64,000 nt of DNA from Aliivibrio sp. S4MY1 (lineage in GTDB: Bacteria > Pseudomonadota > Gammaproteobacteria > Enterobacterales > Vibrionaceae), in the NCBI RefSeq assembly GCF_028765545.1, contig NZ_JARACP010000004.1, forward strand, positions 212,916-276,915. Direction: 5' to 3'. Each line of letters starts with the position of its first letter. Position 1 is the first letter of the stretch. Positions 24,926 to 35,063 of this stretch are shown piece after piece. Under the pieces are notes generated by a model. That model was not told the origin of the DNA, searched no databases, and saw only the letters and a list, made by a program, of their open reading frames with translations. Both the position numbers and the translations under genes were made by a program.

Positions 24926-25740
24926 CAGTAGAAGTATTATTATCAACATATAATGGCGAAGCCTATCTTCAAGAACAGCTTGACTCTTTAGTCTCCCAAA
25001 GCTGCAATGATTTTTTTGTTACCATCCGTGATGATGGTTCTAGTGATGCAACTATATCGATTATTGAAGAATATATTTTTCGATATCCGGAACTGTTTTT
25101 TTTGTCTACAGCGGATAAAGGTAATCTGAAGGCTGCCGGTAGTTTCATGGCCTTGATTAGAGCGAGTACGGCAGAATACGTTATGCTGTGTGATCAAGAT
25201 GATATTTGGGATCCTGAAAAGATTGAGATTTCTCTAAGGAAAATAAAGCAATTAGAGCAAGAAGATGCTTCAATACCAATCTTAGTCTTTTCTGATCTTA
25301 GGTTGATGGATAACTCTGGAAATGTATTCTGCGAATCTTTTTGGGAGTTTCAAAGTCTGGACTGCCAAGTTGCAAAGGACTGGCGTAAGTTGTTAACTCT
25401 TAATGTTGTCACTGGCTGCACTGTTATTATAAATAGAATGGCCATTAGTGTATCTTTACCGTTTGCTCTCCCTGAGATGCTGCATGACCATTGGATTGCT
25501 GTAAATGTTTCGAGGTATGGTAAGATAGGCTACATCCCTTCAGCAACTATTTCGTATCGACAGCATTCTTCGAATGTTGAAGGGGCCCACAGGTTTTCAA
25601 TACGTTATGTTTTACGTAAGTCTCAAAATTCATTACGGATATTGAATCTATTGTATAAAAAAAGCTGTTATTTTAATCAGGTCAGCTTTTTAACACTTTG
25701 TTTTTATAAAGTAACTCTTAATTTTAAAAGGTTTTTTTAA
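24922..25740 (+). CDS. Glycosyltransferase family 2, rhamnosyltransferase-like
   Basis: A 272-residue GT-A enzyme: VEVLLSTYNGEAYLQEQLDS at the N-terminus, the nucleotide-binding RDDGSSDATISII, and the metal-binding YVMLCDQDDIWDPEKI (DQDD) near residue 90. HDHWIAVNVSRYGKIGYIP and SYRQHSSNVEG complete the pattern found in many rhamnosyltransferases. The start is the ATG overlapping the polymerase TGA (ATGA), served by a ribosome-binding site in a seven-G run (24912-24918). Rhamnose transfer is inferred from the family and the nearby rml genes. Confidence 0.83.
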   Translation: MTVEVLLSTYNGEAYLQEQLDSLVSQSCNDFFVTIRDDGSSDATISIIEEYIFRYPELFFLSTADKGNLKAAGSFMALIRASTAEYVMLCDQDDIWDPEKIEISLRKIKQLEQEDASIPILVFSDLRLMDNSGNVFCESFWEFQSLDCQVAKDWRKLLTLNVVTGCTVIINRMAISVSLPFALPEMLHDHWIAVNVSRYGKIGYIPSATISYRQHSSNVEGAHRFSIRYVLRKSQNSLRILNLLYKKSCYFNQVSFLTLCFYKVTLNFKRFF

Positions 25741-25745
25741 CCACT

Positions 25746-26681
25746 ATGAACGAAAAACTTACCTGTCTAATATGTGACTCTTCTGATTGGCATATGTACT
25801 GTAAAATTGATAATGGCAATCATGATGTATTGATATGCAAGCAATGTTCTTTTTGCCAACTTTCTCCAATTCCGACAAAGGGAGAGTTGGATTTATTCTA
25901 TGCTAGTAAATATAGAGATCAATATTCAAATCAAAATACAGTAGATAAAAATGTTATTAGTTATGAACAACTAAGGGCCGATAGAATACTCAAGGTTCTG
26001 CGCCCTTACTTTAGTAAGGACTCTAGGAATATCTTGGATATTGGATGCAGCAGCGGAACGTTATTACAGAATATTGCTACTCTTTGTGATGATAAGCCAA
26101 TTATCCATGGTATAGAAATGAATGATAATTATAGGAAGCATATAATAAAAGAAGGCATTGCTTCGGAAGACAATATTTCTAATCAAGATATAGGTACATA
26201 TTACCTTGGAAAAGAAGGAAAGTTTGATTTTATTTCTATAGTCCATGTATTAGAGCATCTGCAAAATCCTGGAGATGCGCTTTACTCTATCCATAATTTA
26301 TTGTCAGATAACGGTAGGTTATACATTGAAGTTCCTAATATGAAAACACCTTATGCTAAATTGGTAGGTGAGTATTTTATTTTATACCATCTTTACTATT
26401 TTACAGGGTATACATTAGAGAAACTGTTGAATAAATATGGCTTCAATATTATCAAGTCCCAACAAATTGCAAATACTAGTGTTTGTTTTATTTGCGAAAA
26501 AGGAGCAATCACAGAGATAGATAAGTCAGAATCAAAACAAGAGTTTCAGAAAGTATTATCACGGTTGACGTATTATAAAGTTACCTTCCCAATCCGGAAA
26601 TTGCGGCCACATGTTATACGAACTTTGGATTTACTAGGAGTTAAAGAGTTAGCAAAATCTCTTTTAAAACGAGATCAATAA
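25746..26681 (+). CDS. SAM-dependent methyltransferase with N-terminal zinc-ribbon-like region
   Basis: A 311-residue protein. The N-terminus has two Cys pairs (LTCLICDSSDW and ICKQCSFCQLSP) resembling the small zinc-binding region found in several sugar C- and O-methyltransferases. The SAM-binding motif ILDIGCSSGTLLQNI is near residue 97, and ISIVHVLEHLQNPGDAL follows. It lies five bases after the GT2 gene. Together with the methyltransferase at 21849 it suggests a methylated glycan. Sugar C-methyltransferases use a similar zinc site, but the substrate here is open. Confidence 0.8.
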   Translation: MNEKLTCLICDSSDWHMYCKIDNGNHDVLICKQCSFCQLSPIPTKGELDLFYASKYRDQYSNQNTVDKNVISYEQLRADRILKVLRPYFSKDSRNILDIGCSSGTLLQNIATLCDDKPIIHGIEMNDNYRKHIIKEGIASEDNISNQDIGTYYLGKEGKFDFISIVHVLEHLQNPGDALYSIHNLLSDNGRLYIEVPNMKTPYAKLVGEYFILYHLYYFTGYTLEKLLNKYGFNIIKSQQIANTSVCFICEKGAITEIDKSESKQEFQKVLSRLTYYKVTFPIRKLRPHVIRTLDLLGVKELAKSLLKRDQ

Positions 26682-26701
26682 GCTAGTAGGGGAAACTTTA
26701 A

Positions 26702-27796
26702 ATGAAAATATTAGTCACTGGCGGCGCAGGCTTTATCGGTTCAGCAGTGGTTCGTCACATTATCAGTAATACACAAGATAGCGTTATTAACCTAGATAAA
26801 TTGACTTATGCGGGTAATTTAGAATCACTATCTGATGTGAGTTCTCATGAGCGCTATGCGTTTGAACAAGTTGATATTTGTGATAGAGCTGAATTAGACC
26901 GAGTATTTTTAGATCATAAGCCAGATGCGGTAATGCACCTAGCCGCTGAGTCTCATGTTGATCGCTCTATTGATGGCCCCGCTGCTTTTATCGAAACCAA
27001 TATTGTAGGCACTTATACTTTACTTGAAGCGACACGCTCTTATTGGAACACTTTAGCTGATGATAAAAAACAAGCCTTTCGTTTCCATCATATATCAACT
27101 GATGAAGTATATGGAGACTTAGAAGGAACGGATGACTTGTTTACTGAAACAACATCGTATGAGCCATCTTCACCATATTCTGCATCAAAAGCCTCTTCTG
27201 ACCATTTGGTGCGCGCTTGGCTGCGTACCTATGGATTACCAACGATGGTAACGAACTGCTCAAATAATTATGGTCCGTATCACTTCCCTGAAAAGCTCAT
27301 TCCATTGATGATTTTAAATGCACTCGATGGTAAATCATTACCGGTTTACGGAAATGGTATGCAAATTCGTGATTGGTTATTTGTTGAAGACCACGCACGT
27401 GCTTTATATAAAGTGGTGATGGAAGGTGTAGTAGGTGAAACCTACAATATTGGTGGCCATAACGAAAAAGCAAACATTGACGTTGTTAAAACTATTTGTT
27501 CATTACTTGAAGAGTTAGTTCCTAATAAACCAGAAGGTGTTAATCATTATCTTGATTTAATTACCTATGTAACAGACCGCCCTGGGCACGATGTTCGCTA
27601 CGCCATTGATGCATCGAAAATTGAGCGTGAGCTAGGCTGGAAACCAGAAGAAACATTTGAATCAGGCATTCGTAAAACCGTTGAATGGTATTTAGATAAC
27701 AAACAATGGTGGTCTCGCGTGCTAGATGGCTCTTATGCCGGAGAGCGTTTAGGCGTATCTTCAAAGTCTATAGAAATTGAAAAGGCGGCTAAATAA
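26702..27796 (+). CDS. rmlB: dTDP-glucose 4,6-dehydratase
   Basis: The second step of dTDP-L-rhamnose synthesis. The 364-residue product has the Rossmann motif [32 protein letters not shown], the catalytic [13 protein letters not shown] with Asp-Glu, YxxxK in [12 protein letters not shown], and [17 protein letters not shown]. Overlaps of one base with rmlA downstream show tight coupling. GC content and codon use return here to values close to the housekeeping genes, in contrast with the genes at 15.8-26.7 kb. Confidence 0.97.
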   Translation: MKILVTGGAGFIGSAVVRHIISNTQDSVINLDKLTYAGNLESLSDVSSHERYAFEQVDICDRAELDRVFLDHKPDAVMHLAAESHVDRSIDGPAAFIETNIVGTYTLLEATRSYWNTLADDKKQAFRFHHISTDEVYGDLEGTDDLFTETTSYEPSSPYSASKASSDHLVRAWLRTYGLPTMVTNCSNNYGPYHFPEKLIPLMILNALDGKSLPVYGNGMQIRDWLFVEDHARALYKVVMEGVVGETYNIGGHNEKANIDVVKTICSLLEELVPNKPEGVNHYLDLITYVTDRPGHDVRYAIDASKIERELGWKPEETFESGIRKTVEWYLDNKQWWSRVLDGSYAGERLGVSSKSIEIEKAAK

Positions 27797-28689
27797 TGAA
27801 AGGTATTGTACTTGCTGGTGGCTCTGGTACGCGTTTATACCCACTAACTCGTGGCGTATCAAAACAGCTTTTGCCTATTTACGATAAGCCAATGGTGTTT
27901 TATCCAATATCTACTTTAATGCTTGCGGGTATTAAAGATATTCTAATCATTACAACGCCTGAAGATAATGCCGGTTTTAAACGCTTATTGGGCGATGGCT
28001 CTGATTTTGGTATTAACCTTGAATATGCCATTCAACCAAGTCCTGATGGGTTAGCGCAAGCGTTTATTATAGGTGAAGAATTCATTGGTGATGACAGTGT
28101 ATGTTTAGTGCTTGGTGATAATATTTTCTATGGTCAATCATTTAGTCAGCAATTAAGTCGAGCATGTGAGTTGACTTCTCAAGGGGTAGCAACGGTGTTT
28201 GGTTATCAAGTAAAAGACCCTGAGCGTTTTGGTGTGGTTGAATTTGATGAAAAGATGAAAGCGGTCTCGATTGAAGAAAAGCCTGAAACACCGAAATCAA
28301 ATTATGCGGTAACAGGCTTATATTTCTATGATAATCGAGTGGTAGAAATGGCAAAACAAGTCAAACCTTCGCATCGTGGTGAGCTTGAAATAACTACGCT
28401 AAATGAAATGTACCTTAACGATGGCTCACTGAACGTTGAATTACTCGGTCGTGGCTTTGCATGGTTAGATACAGGCACACATGAGAGTTTGCATGAAGCT
28501 TCTTCGTTTGTACAAACGATTGAAAATGTACAAGGCCTTAAAGTCGCGTGTTTAGAAGAGATTGCTTGGCGTAATAATTGGTTAAGCGACGAGCAAGTAT
28601 TAACTCTTGCAAAACCGATGATGAAAAATGAATACGGTCAGTATCTAACGCGTTTAGTGAATGAAAATAAGAAGAAGGTCGCGAGCTAA
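27796..28689 (+). CDS. rmlA: Glucose-1-phosphate thymidylyltransferase
   Basis: RmlA joins dTTP and glucose-1-phosphate to start the dTDP-rhamnose pathway. The 297-residue product has the nucleotidyltransferase motif [43 protein letters not shown] and the C-terminal [11 protein letters not shown]. Length equals E. coli RfbA (about 293). Start and stop overlap neighbours by one base. Confidence 0.97.
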   Translation: MKGIVLAGGSGTRLYPLTRGVSKQLLPIYDKPMVFYPISTLMLAGIKDILIITTPEDNAGFKRLLGDGSDFGINLEYAIQPSPDGLAQAFIIGEEFIGDDSVCLVLGDNIFYGQSFSQQLSRACELTSQGVATVFGYQVKDPERFGVVEFDEKMKAVSIEEKPETPKSNYAVTGLYFYDNRVVEMAKQVKPSHRGELEITTLNEMYLNDGSLNVELLGRGFAWLDTGTHESLHEASSFVQTIENVQGLKVACLEEIAWRNNWLSDEQVLTLAKPMMKNEYGQYLTRLVNENKKKVAS

Positions 28690-29570
28690 TGCGAGTATTG
28701 ATTACAGGTTGTCACGGACAGGTTGGACATTGTTTAACTCAACAGCTTGCTGGTAATGAAAATACAACCGTATTAGCACTTGATAAAGAGAATCTTGATA
28801 TTACAAATCAAGAGGCGGTAAATGCCGCCGTGGTTGAATTTCAGCCAAATATCATCATTAATGCTGCAGCTCATACTGCGGTAGATAAAGCGGAAGAGGA
28901 AGTTGAACTTTCTTATGCGATTAATCGTGATGGACCTAATTATTTAGCGCAAGCCGCACAACGTACTGGCGCTGCAATCCTGCATATTTCAACGGATTAT
29001 GTCTTTGAAGGCAACAAAGTGAGCGAGTATCAAGAAACCGATACGACAAACCCACAGGGTGTTTACGGCGAGAGTAAATTAGCGGGTGAAATTGCGGTTG
29101 CCAATGCGTGCGATAAACACATTATTCTTCGTACCGCTTGGGTTTTTGGTGAAAATGGTAATAATTTTGTGAAGACCATGCTACGTCTAGGCGCTACACG
29201 GAATGAGCTCAGCATCGTAGGAGACCAATTTGGTGGTCCGACATACGCGGGTGATATTGCTCATGTATTAATTCAAATAGCAAAGCGAATCACAGAAGGT
29301 GGTGATGTTGAGTACGGTGTTTATCATTATTCAGGTTTACCTCATGTGAGTTGGTTTGAATTTGCTGAAACTATTTTTGATACAGCGGTTAAACAAACCG
29401 TTATTTTAAATAAGCCGAGCTTAACAAGTATTACAACTGACCAATACCCAACACCAGCAAAGCGACCAAGTAATTCTCGATTAAGTACCGATAAAATCAC
29501 AAAGAGCTTTGCGATTAAGGCGAGTGATTGGGCAGCGGCATTAAACAATATCCAAGCATATAAAGGTTAA
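28689..29570 (+). CDS. rmlD: dTDP-4-dehydrorhamnose reductase
   Basis: RmlD reduces dTDP-4-keto-L-rhamnose with NAD(P)H to dTDP-L-rhamnose. The 293-residue product has ITGCHGQVGHCLTQQL at the N-terminus, NAAAHTAVDKAEEE, HISTDYVFEG and the YxxxK pair in GVYGESKLAGE. It follows rmlA with a one-base overlap and precedes rmlC by four bases. The gene order B-A-D-C is a common rml arrangement. Confidence 0.96.
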   Translation: MRVLITGCHGQVGHCLTQQLAGNENTTVLALDKENLDITNQEAVNAAVVEFQPNIIINAAAHTAVDKAEEEVELSYAINRDGPNYLAQAAQRTGAAILHISTDYVFEGNKVSEYQETDTTNPQGVYGESKLAGEIAVANACDKHIILRTAWVFGENGNNFVKTMLRLGATRNELSIVGDQFGGPTYAGDIAHVLIQIAKRITEGGDVEYGVYHYSGLPHVSWFEFAETIFDTAVKQTVILNKPSLTSITTDQYPTPAKRPSNSRLSTDKITKSFAIKASDWAAALNNIQAYKG

Positions 29571-29574
29571 GATA

Positions 29575-30132
29575 ATGAAAGTAATCGATACTCGAATACC
29601 TGATGTGAAAATTATAGAGCCTAGTATTTTTGGTGATGAGCGTGGTTTCTTTATGGAGACCTGGAATCAAAAGCAATTTGAAGAGCTTGTAACAGGTAAG
29701 CCGACCCAATTTGTGCAAGATAATCATTCAAAATCGAAGAAAGGGATTTTGCGTGGTTTACATTACCAAACGGAAAATACGCAAGGTAAACTAGTGCGTG
29801 TGGTGTCTGGTGAAGTGTTTGATGTAGCTGTAGATATTAGAAAAAATTCACCGACGTTTGGTCAATGGGTTGGTGAGTATTTGTCGGCAGAGAATAAGCG
29901 CCAACTTTGGGTACCAGAAGGTTTTGCACATGGTTTTTATGTGACGAGTGAAGAGGCGGAGTTTGTTTATAAATGTACGGATTATTACAATCCTAGCGCT
30001 GAGATATCAATCGCTTGGAATGATGATGCTCTTGGTATTGAGTGGCCTGTGAATACCCATCATTATGCACCATCATTATCTCATAAAGATATGGTAGCAC
30101 CTTCATTGAATGGAGTTATGAACCTGCTATGA
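29575..30132 (+). CDS. rmlC: dTDP-4-dehydrorhamnose 3,5-epimerase
   Basis: A 185-residue cupin enzyme that epimerises C3 and C5 of the 4-keto sugar. It shows FGDERGFFMETWN, VQDNHSKSKKGILRGLHYQ with the catalytic His, GEVFDVAVDIRKNSPTFGQW and VPEGFAHGFYV. The stop overlaps the next glycosyltransferase ATG by four bases. Confidence 0.96.
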   Translation: MKVIDTRIPDVKIIEPSIFGDERGFFMETWNQKQFEELVTGKPTQFVQDNHSKSKKGILRGLHYQTENTQGKLVRVVSGEVFDVAVDIRKNSPTFGQWVGEYLSAENKRQLWVPEGFAHGFYVTSEEAEFVYKCTDYYNPSAEISIAWNDDALGIEWPVNTHHYAPSLSHKDMVAPSLNGVMNLL

Positions 30133-31193
30133 AACAAGTGGTAGTTATTGGCACTGTTGGTATTCCTGCAAGTTATGGTGGCTTCGAATCTCTTGTTGAA
30201 AATTTAACGTTAAATAGAGATTGTGAAACGCAGTATTCAATTTTTTGCTCATCAAAACACTATACTGAAAAATTAAGCGAACATAATAAGGCTAAACTGT
30301 TTTACTTACCATTGAAAGCTAATGGCCCTCAAAGTATTCCTTATGACATTTTATCTATGATAAAAGCCTGGAGATTAAAACCTGATGTGACGCTAATTTT
30401 GGGCGTTTCTGGCTGTATATTTCTTCCTGTTTTTAGACTATTTTCAAAATCAAAAATTGTCACTAATATTGATGGTTTAGAGTGGAAGCGCGAAAAATGG
30501 GGGAAATGGGCAAAACGATTTCTTAAATTATCAGAATTGGTGGCTGTAAAATATTCAGATGTTGTAGTTACAGATAATCAAGCCATTACTGATTATGTAA
30601 AAGAAGAATATGGGGTAGCGTCAGAAACAATTGCTTATGGTGGTGATCATGCAGTGATAGGGTTCCAGGATTTTTCATTAGAAGATCAAGAAGCCTATGC
30701 TTTAGGACTGTGTCGTATAGAACCTGAAAATAATGTCCACATGATTCTTGAGTCTTACTCAAAAACTGAATATAAAATTAAATTTGTGGGTAATTGGAAC
30801 GCAAGTGAATTTGGCTGTAGGATGAAAAGCATATACTCTAAATTTGCAAACATCGAGTTATTAGATCCCATCTACGATCTTGAAACGCTCTATAAGCTTC
30901 GTCGTGGCTGTTCTGTGTATATACATGGCCACTCAGCTGGTGGTACAAACCCTTCATTAGTGGAAATGATGCATTTTGGTATCCCCATTATTGCATTTGA
31001 TTGCAGTTTTAATCGTTATAGCACTGAAGATAAAGCAATGTACTTTAAAGATTGTGATGATTTAGTGGAAATACTAAATAAAAATAGTGATGTGGTTGAA
31101 CTAACGGATAGGGGGGGATTTATGCAAGATATAGCTCAGAAGCGTTATACATGGACAAAAATTTCACAACAATATGAGAACACGTATTTATAA
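30129..31193 (+). CDS. Glycosyltransferase, DUF1972/Cps2T-like (probable rhamnosyltransferase)
   Basis: A 354-residue GT-B transferase. The N-terminus VVIGTVGIPASYGGFESLVE is the DUF1972 signature that marks Cps2T/WchF-type beta-1,4-rhamnosyltransferases. TNIDGLEWKREKWGKWAK and VVTDNQAITDYV follow, and the C-terminal half has YIHGHSAGGTNPSLVEMMHFGIP split across the donor site. It is tied to rmlC by a four-base overlap, which supports a rhamnose donor. A seven-G run lies near the 3' end (31111-31117). Confidence 0.85.
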   Translation: MKQVVVIGTVGIPASYGGFESLVENLTLNRDCETQYSIFCSSKHYTEKLSEHNKAKLFYLPLKANGPQSIPYDILSMIKAWRLKPDVTLILGVSGCIFLPVFRLFSKSKIVTNIDGLEWKREKWGKWAKRFLKLSELVAVKYSDVVVTDNQAITDYVKEEYGVASETIAYGGDHAVIGFQDFSLEDQEAYALGLCRIEPENNVHMILESYSKTEYKIKFVGNWNASEFGCRMKSIYSKFANIELLDPIYDLETLYKLRRGCSVYIHGHSAGGTNPSLVEMMHFGIPIIAFDCSFNRYSTEDKAMYFKDCDDLVEILNKNSDVVELTDRGGFMQDIAQKRYTWTKISQQYENTYL

Positions 31194-31379
31194 ATAGTAC
31201 ACTCCAGTAAGTAGTATACTAAGCTTAATTTTTAAGAGGTTGAAGCATAAACTTCAGGCTTGTTCTTTTATATAAAAGAAGTTTATGATATTTTATTTCG
31301 GTGAAAATATATAGTTTAAGTATCCATATTAGATTATAGGTGATACTAAATAGAATGTACTATTTTTTCTAGGACTTCC

Positions 31380-32444
31380 ATGCCTCATTCATTACTCGAA
31401 CTTGGCTTCACTTTCTTTATCTCTCTTTCCATTCTATTCATGATGAGAAAGGTTGCCCAAAGAATCAATCTTGTTGATAAACCCAATGAGCGTAAACATC
31501 ATACTGGTGCTATTCCGCTTGTCGGGGGGATATCAATCTGCATTGCTTTTATGCACTTTTTAATATCAAACTCCGATTTATTACCTAGTTATAGGCTTTA
31601 TTTATCATCAATTTTTATATTGACATTAGTTGGTGCAATTGATGATAAAATTGATCTTAGTTTTAAAGTACGTTTGCTTATTCAGGCTAGCCTATCTGTT
31701 GCTATGATGATGATTGCGGATATCCAGTTACATCAACTCGGTAATATGTTTGGTTTTGGTCAAATGAACTTATCAACTATTGGGTTGGGGTATGTGATTA
31801 CTGTTTTAGCTGTGATTGGTGCCATTAATGCTTTTAATATGGTTGATGGTATTGACGGACTTCTCGGTGGCTTATCTATTGTTACGTTTGCTGGCCTTGG
31901 TTCAATCCTTTATATTGATGGACAATCAAACCTAGCCTATTTATGTTTAGTATTAATCGTTATTATCCTTCCATATGTATTGCTTAACTTAGGTGTGTTC
32001 ACTCGTCGTTATAAAGTTTTTATGGGTGATGCTGGTAGCATGCTTATTGGCTTTACAGTTATTTGGTTTTTATTACTTGCAAGTCAGAATGGTACAAAAG
32101 CGCCGCTCCGTCCTGTGACAGCGCTATGGTTAATTGCAGTACCGTTAATGGATATGGCTGCTATTATGATCCGTCGTGTACGTCGCGGTGACTCACCATT
32201 TAAACCCGATAGAGAGCATTTGCATCATATCTTTCAGCGCTTAGGTTTTAGTTCACTTCAAACGTTGCTAATTATTTGCGGTATTGCAACAGCTTATGCT
32301 GCATTTGGTATCTACGGCGAGATGGTGAATATTCCTGAGTATGTGATGTTCTACTTGTTTATTGGTTGCTTTGGTGTCTACGCATTGTTGTTGAGTAATG
32401 TGTGGAAGGTGAGTGCTAAGATACATGAGTGGCGAGGGCTTTAG
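31380..32444 (+). CDS. wecA: Undecaprenyl-phosphate GlcNAc-1-phosphate transferase
   Basis: WecA starts O-antigen or ECA units by moving GlcNAc-1-P to undecaprenyl phosphate in the inner membrane. The 354-residue product has about 10-11 helices and the family motifs DKPNERKHHTGAIPLVGG, GAIDDKIDLSFKVRL (DD pair), INAFNMVDGIDGLLGG and MGDAGSMLIGF with HLHHIFQRLG near the C-terminus. A gap of 186 bases without a gene separates it from the transferase upstream; that gap holds only short AT-rich inverted repeats, so a separate promoter is possible. Confidence 0.93.
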   Translation: MPHSLLELGFTFFISLSILFMMRKVAQRINLVDKPNERKHHTGAIPLVGGISICIAFMHFLISNSDLLPSYRLYLSSIFILTLVGAIDDKIDLSFKVRLLIQASLSVAMMMIADIQLHQLGNMFGFGQMNLSTIGLGYVITVLAVIGAINAFNMVDGIDGLLGGLSIVTFAGLGSILYIDGQSNLAYLCLVLIVIILPYVLLNLGVFTRRYKVFMGDAGSMLIGFTVIWFLLLASQNGTKAPLRPVTALWLIAVPLMDMAAIMIRRVRRGDSPFKPDREHLHHIFQRLGFSSLQTLLIICGIATAYAAFGIYGEMVNIPEYVMFYLFIGCFGVYALLLSNVWKVSAKIHEWRGL

Positions 32445-32569
32445 TAAGAGCGTAAAAGCAGAACGCTTCGCTTTGAGATGCGAGAATGATTAACAGTTAG
32501 TACTGAGCTTGCTTTTGCTCTACTCCCTAATAATCCCTTAAGATAAATTGTCCCTCAAGGATAACAATA

Positions 32570-33736
32570 ATGAAAATAGCCATTGCCGGTACAGGCTATG
32601 TTGGTCTATCGAATGCAGTGTTGTTAGCGCAACATAATGAAGTGATTGCAGTTGATATTATGGCTGAAAAGGTTGAGTTGATTAATAACAAAAAATCGCC
32701 TATTTCAGATGTAGAGATTGAAGACTTCTTAGTGAATAAAGAGCTAAATCTGACAGCTACGCTTGATAAAGAGTTGGCTTATAAAAACGCTGAGTATGTG
32801 GTGATTGCAACACCAACTGATTATGATCCTGTTACGAACTATTTTAATACAGGCTCAGTTGAAGCGGTGATTAAAGAGGTAATGGCAATTAACCCAAATG
32901 CAGTAATGGTAATTAAATCTACCGTTCCTGTCGGGTATACCGAGCGAATTAAACAAGAGTTGAGCTGTGATAATATTATCTTCTCTCCTGAGTTTTTACG
33001 TGAAGGTCGCGCTCTTTTTGATAACTTACACCCATCACGCATTATTGTTGGTGAGCAGTCTGATCGCGCTCAAGTGTTTGCTGATTTATTGGTTGAAGGG
33101 GCTATAAAAGAGAACATTGAAGTATTACTGACGAATTCAACTGAAGCTGAAGCGGTTAAGTTGTTCTCTAACACTTACCTTGCAATGCGTGTGGCTTACT
33201 TTAATGAGTTGGACTCTTACGCTGAAGCGCACGGCTTAGATGCTCGCCAAATTATTGAAGGGGTGGGTTTAGATCCTCGTATTGGTAGTCACTACAATAA
33301 CCCATCATTTGGTTACGGTGGTTACTGTCTACCAAAAGACACTAAGCAGTTATTAGCTAACTATCAAGAAGTACCAAATAACATTATTGGTGCGATTGTG
33401 GATGCTAACCGTACCCGTAAAGATTTTGTTGCTGAATCTATCATGAAGCGCAATCCAAAAGTGGTGGGTATTTATCGTTTAATCATGAAAGCGGGTTCTG
33501 ATAATTTCCGAGCTTCTTCGATTCAAGGCATTATGAAGCGCTTGAAAGCCAAAGGCATTGAAGTTGTCGTTTATGAGCCAGTATTAAAAGAGGCGGATTT
33601 CTTTAATTCTCGTGTGATTGAAGATTTGGCTGAGTTTAAGCAAGTGTCAGATGTGATTGTTTCAAACCGTATGATGGAAGAGTTATCAGACGTTGAGAGT
33701 AAGGTTTATACTCGCGATTTATTTGGTAGTGACTAA
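32570..33736 (+). CDS. ugd: UDP-glucose 6-dehydrogenase
   Basis: Ugd oxidises UDP-glucose to UDP-glucuronate with two NAD+. The 388-residue product begins with [17 protein letters not shown], then [33 protein letters not shown], and the catalytic [18 protein letters not shown] with the Cys nucleophile. Together with galE it feeds UDP-sugars to core or O-antigen synthesis. A clear terminator follows at 33810. Confidence 0.96.
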   Translation: MKIAIAGTGYVGLSNAVLLAQHNEVIAVDIMAEKVELINNKKSPISDVEIEDFLVNKELNLTATLDKELAYKNAEYVVIATPTDYDPVTNYFNTGSVEAVIKEVMAINPNAVMVIKSTVPVGYTERIKQELSCDNIIFSPEFLREGRALFDNLHPSRIIVGEQSDRAQVFADLLVEGAIKENIEVLLTNSTEAEAVKLFSNTYLAMRVAYFNELDSYAEAHGLDARQIIEGVGLDPRIGSHYNNPSFGYGGYCLPKDTKQLLANYQEVPNNIIGAIVDANRTRKDFVAESIMKRNPKVVGIYRLIMKAGSDNFRASSIQGIMKRLKAKGIEVVVYEPVLKEADFFNSRVIEDLAEFKQVSDVIVSNRMMEELSDVESKVYTRDLFGSD

Positions 33737-33809
33737 AATCAAGGTGCTTCGCTGCGAGAGGCGAGGACGGACTTCGTCCTATAGGGGCGAGTAAAGACTT
33801 AAAAGCAAG

Positions 33810-33848
33810 AGCGGACATGACTAATTGGTTGTGTCCGCTTTTTTGTTT
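33810..33848 (+). terminator. Rho-independent terminator after ugd
   Basis: AGCGGACA pairs with TGTCCGCT across a 14-base loop and is followed by TTTTTT. It closes the ugd transcript, and probably the wecA-ugd unit. Confidence 0.85.
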
Positions 33849-33932
33849 TAAAGAATTAAACCTAACCTTGACTCCCAATCAGGACCGTAGGACCATAAGG
33901 CAGCATTTCTGGTTCTTCAAAAGGATTGAAAC

Positions 33933-34886
33933 ATGAACTACGACATCTTCAACGGTGACGCTGATGGCATCATCGCACTTCTTCAGCTTCGTCTGGCTAC
34001 TCCTCAAGAATCAACCTTAATCACCGGCGTTAAACGTGACATCAACTTAGTGGCTAAAGTTGATACTAAAGCGGGTGATAACCTAACCGTATTAGACATC
34101 TCAATGGAAAAGAACATGGTGGCTCTAGAGCTTGCTTTGGAGTCTGGTGCTAAAGTGTTTTATGCGGATCACCATCGTGCGGGTGACATTCCTGAACACG
34201 AGAATCTATCTGTTCATATCGATTTAGATGCTAATACCTGCACCGCATTAATTATTGATAATCTATTAAATGGTCAGTTCCATGAGTGGGCGATTACCGC
34301 GGCTTATGGAGATAACTTAATTGCTAAAGCAGATGACCTGGCAGACGTTGCGGGCTTATCTGTTGAGCAAAAAAAACAGCTTAAAGAGTTGGGTACGTTA
34401 ATCAACTATAATGGCTATGGGACAAAGTTGGATGATCTGCATTTTGATCCAGCCGAGTTGTATCAAATGTTGTTAAAATACACCTCACCATTTGATGTTA
34501 TTGCCGATAAGGCCTCTCCTTTTTATCAACTGCAAGTGGCGTATAAATTGGATATGGATAGTGCGCTAGCGATTGAAGCGCAGCACAAAAGTGAGAAATT
34601 AGGGTTATTTGAATTACCAAATGAGGCATGGGCACGTCGTATTAGCGGCGTTTATGGTAACTTGTTAGCAAACCAATCTCCTGATTCTGCGCATGCGGTG
34701 TTAACGCAAAATGCCGATGGCACTTATATGGTGTCACTACGTGCGCCACTGAACAATAAGCAAGGTGCGGGTGAGATCTGTAGCTCGTTTGAAACCGGCG
34801 GTGGTCGTGAGGCGGCGGCGGGAATTAATGTATTGCCGAAAGAGAACGTTGCTGAGTTTATTCAAGTGGTTGAGGGGAAGTATTAA
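33933..34886 (+). CDS. DHH family phosphoesterase-like protein
   Basis: A 317-residue protein with the DHH signature: IFNGDADGIIALLQL at the N-terminus, VLDISMEKN, and YADHHRAGDIP (DHH) near residue 85, then the DHHA1-type C-terminus with GAGEICSSFETGGGREAAAG. Members include RecJ, cyclic-dinucleotide and nano-RNA phosphodiesterases. Members with this layout in polysaccharide neighbourhoods have no known role. It lies between a terminator and a family B repeat, so it is a single-gene unit. Function is open. Confidence 0.8.
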   Translation: MNYDIFNGDADGIIALLQLRLATPQESTLITGVKRDINLVAKVDTKAGDNLTVLDISMEKNMVALELALESGAKVFYADHHRAGDIPEHENLSVHIDLDANTCTALIIDNLLNGQFHEWAITAAYGDNLIAKADDLADVAGLSVEQKKQLKELGTLINYNGYGTKLDDLHFDPAELYQMLLKYTSPFDVIADKASPFYQLQVAYKLDMDSALAIEAQHKSEKLGLFELPNEAWARRISGVYGNLLANQSPDSAHAVLTQNADGTYMVSLRAPLNNKQGAGEICSSFETGGGREAAAGINVLPKENVAEFIQVVEGKY

Positions 34887-34890
34887 GAGC

Positions 34891-34988
34891 AGAATTCAGA
34901 TCGGTCGCAAGCTCCCTTGCAGAGTTCAGAGGTGAGCGTTGTTGCAGCGATCACCTCTGAATTCTGCTAGCGAAGCGATCTGAACTCT
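34891..34988. repeat. Compact family B palindromic repeat
   Basis: AGAATTCAGATCGGTCGCAA and CCTTGCAGAGTTCAGAGGTGA run inwards, and ATCACCTCTGAATTCTG with AGCGATCTGAACTCT mirror them. The arms flank a centre of about 15 bases. It sits between the DHH gene and galE. Confidence 0.85.
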
Positions 34989-35063
34989 ATTTCACTGATT
35001 TGCAATATCTTGAATTTAGAAGCCGACAGTACTCGCTTCTGAACATAATAATTAGGATACATA

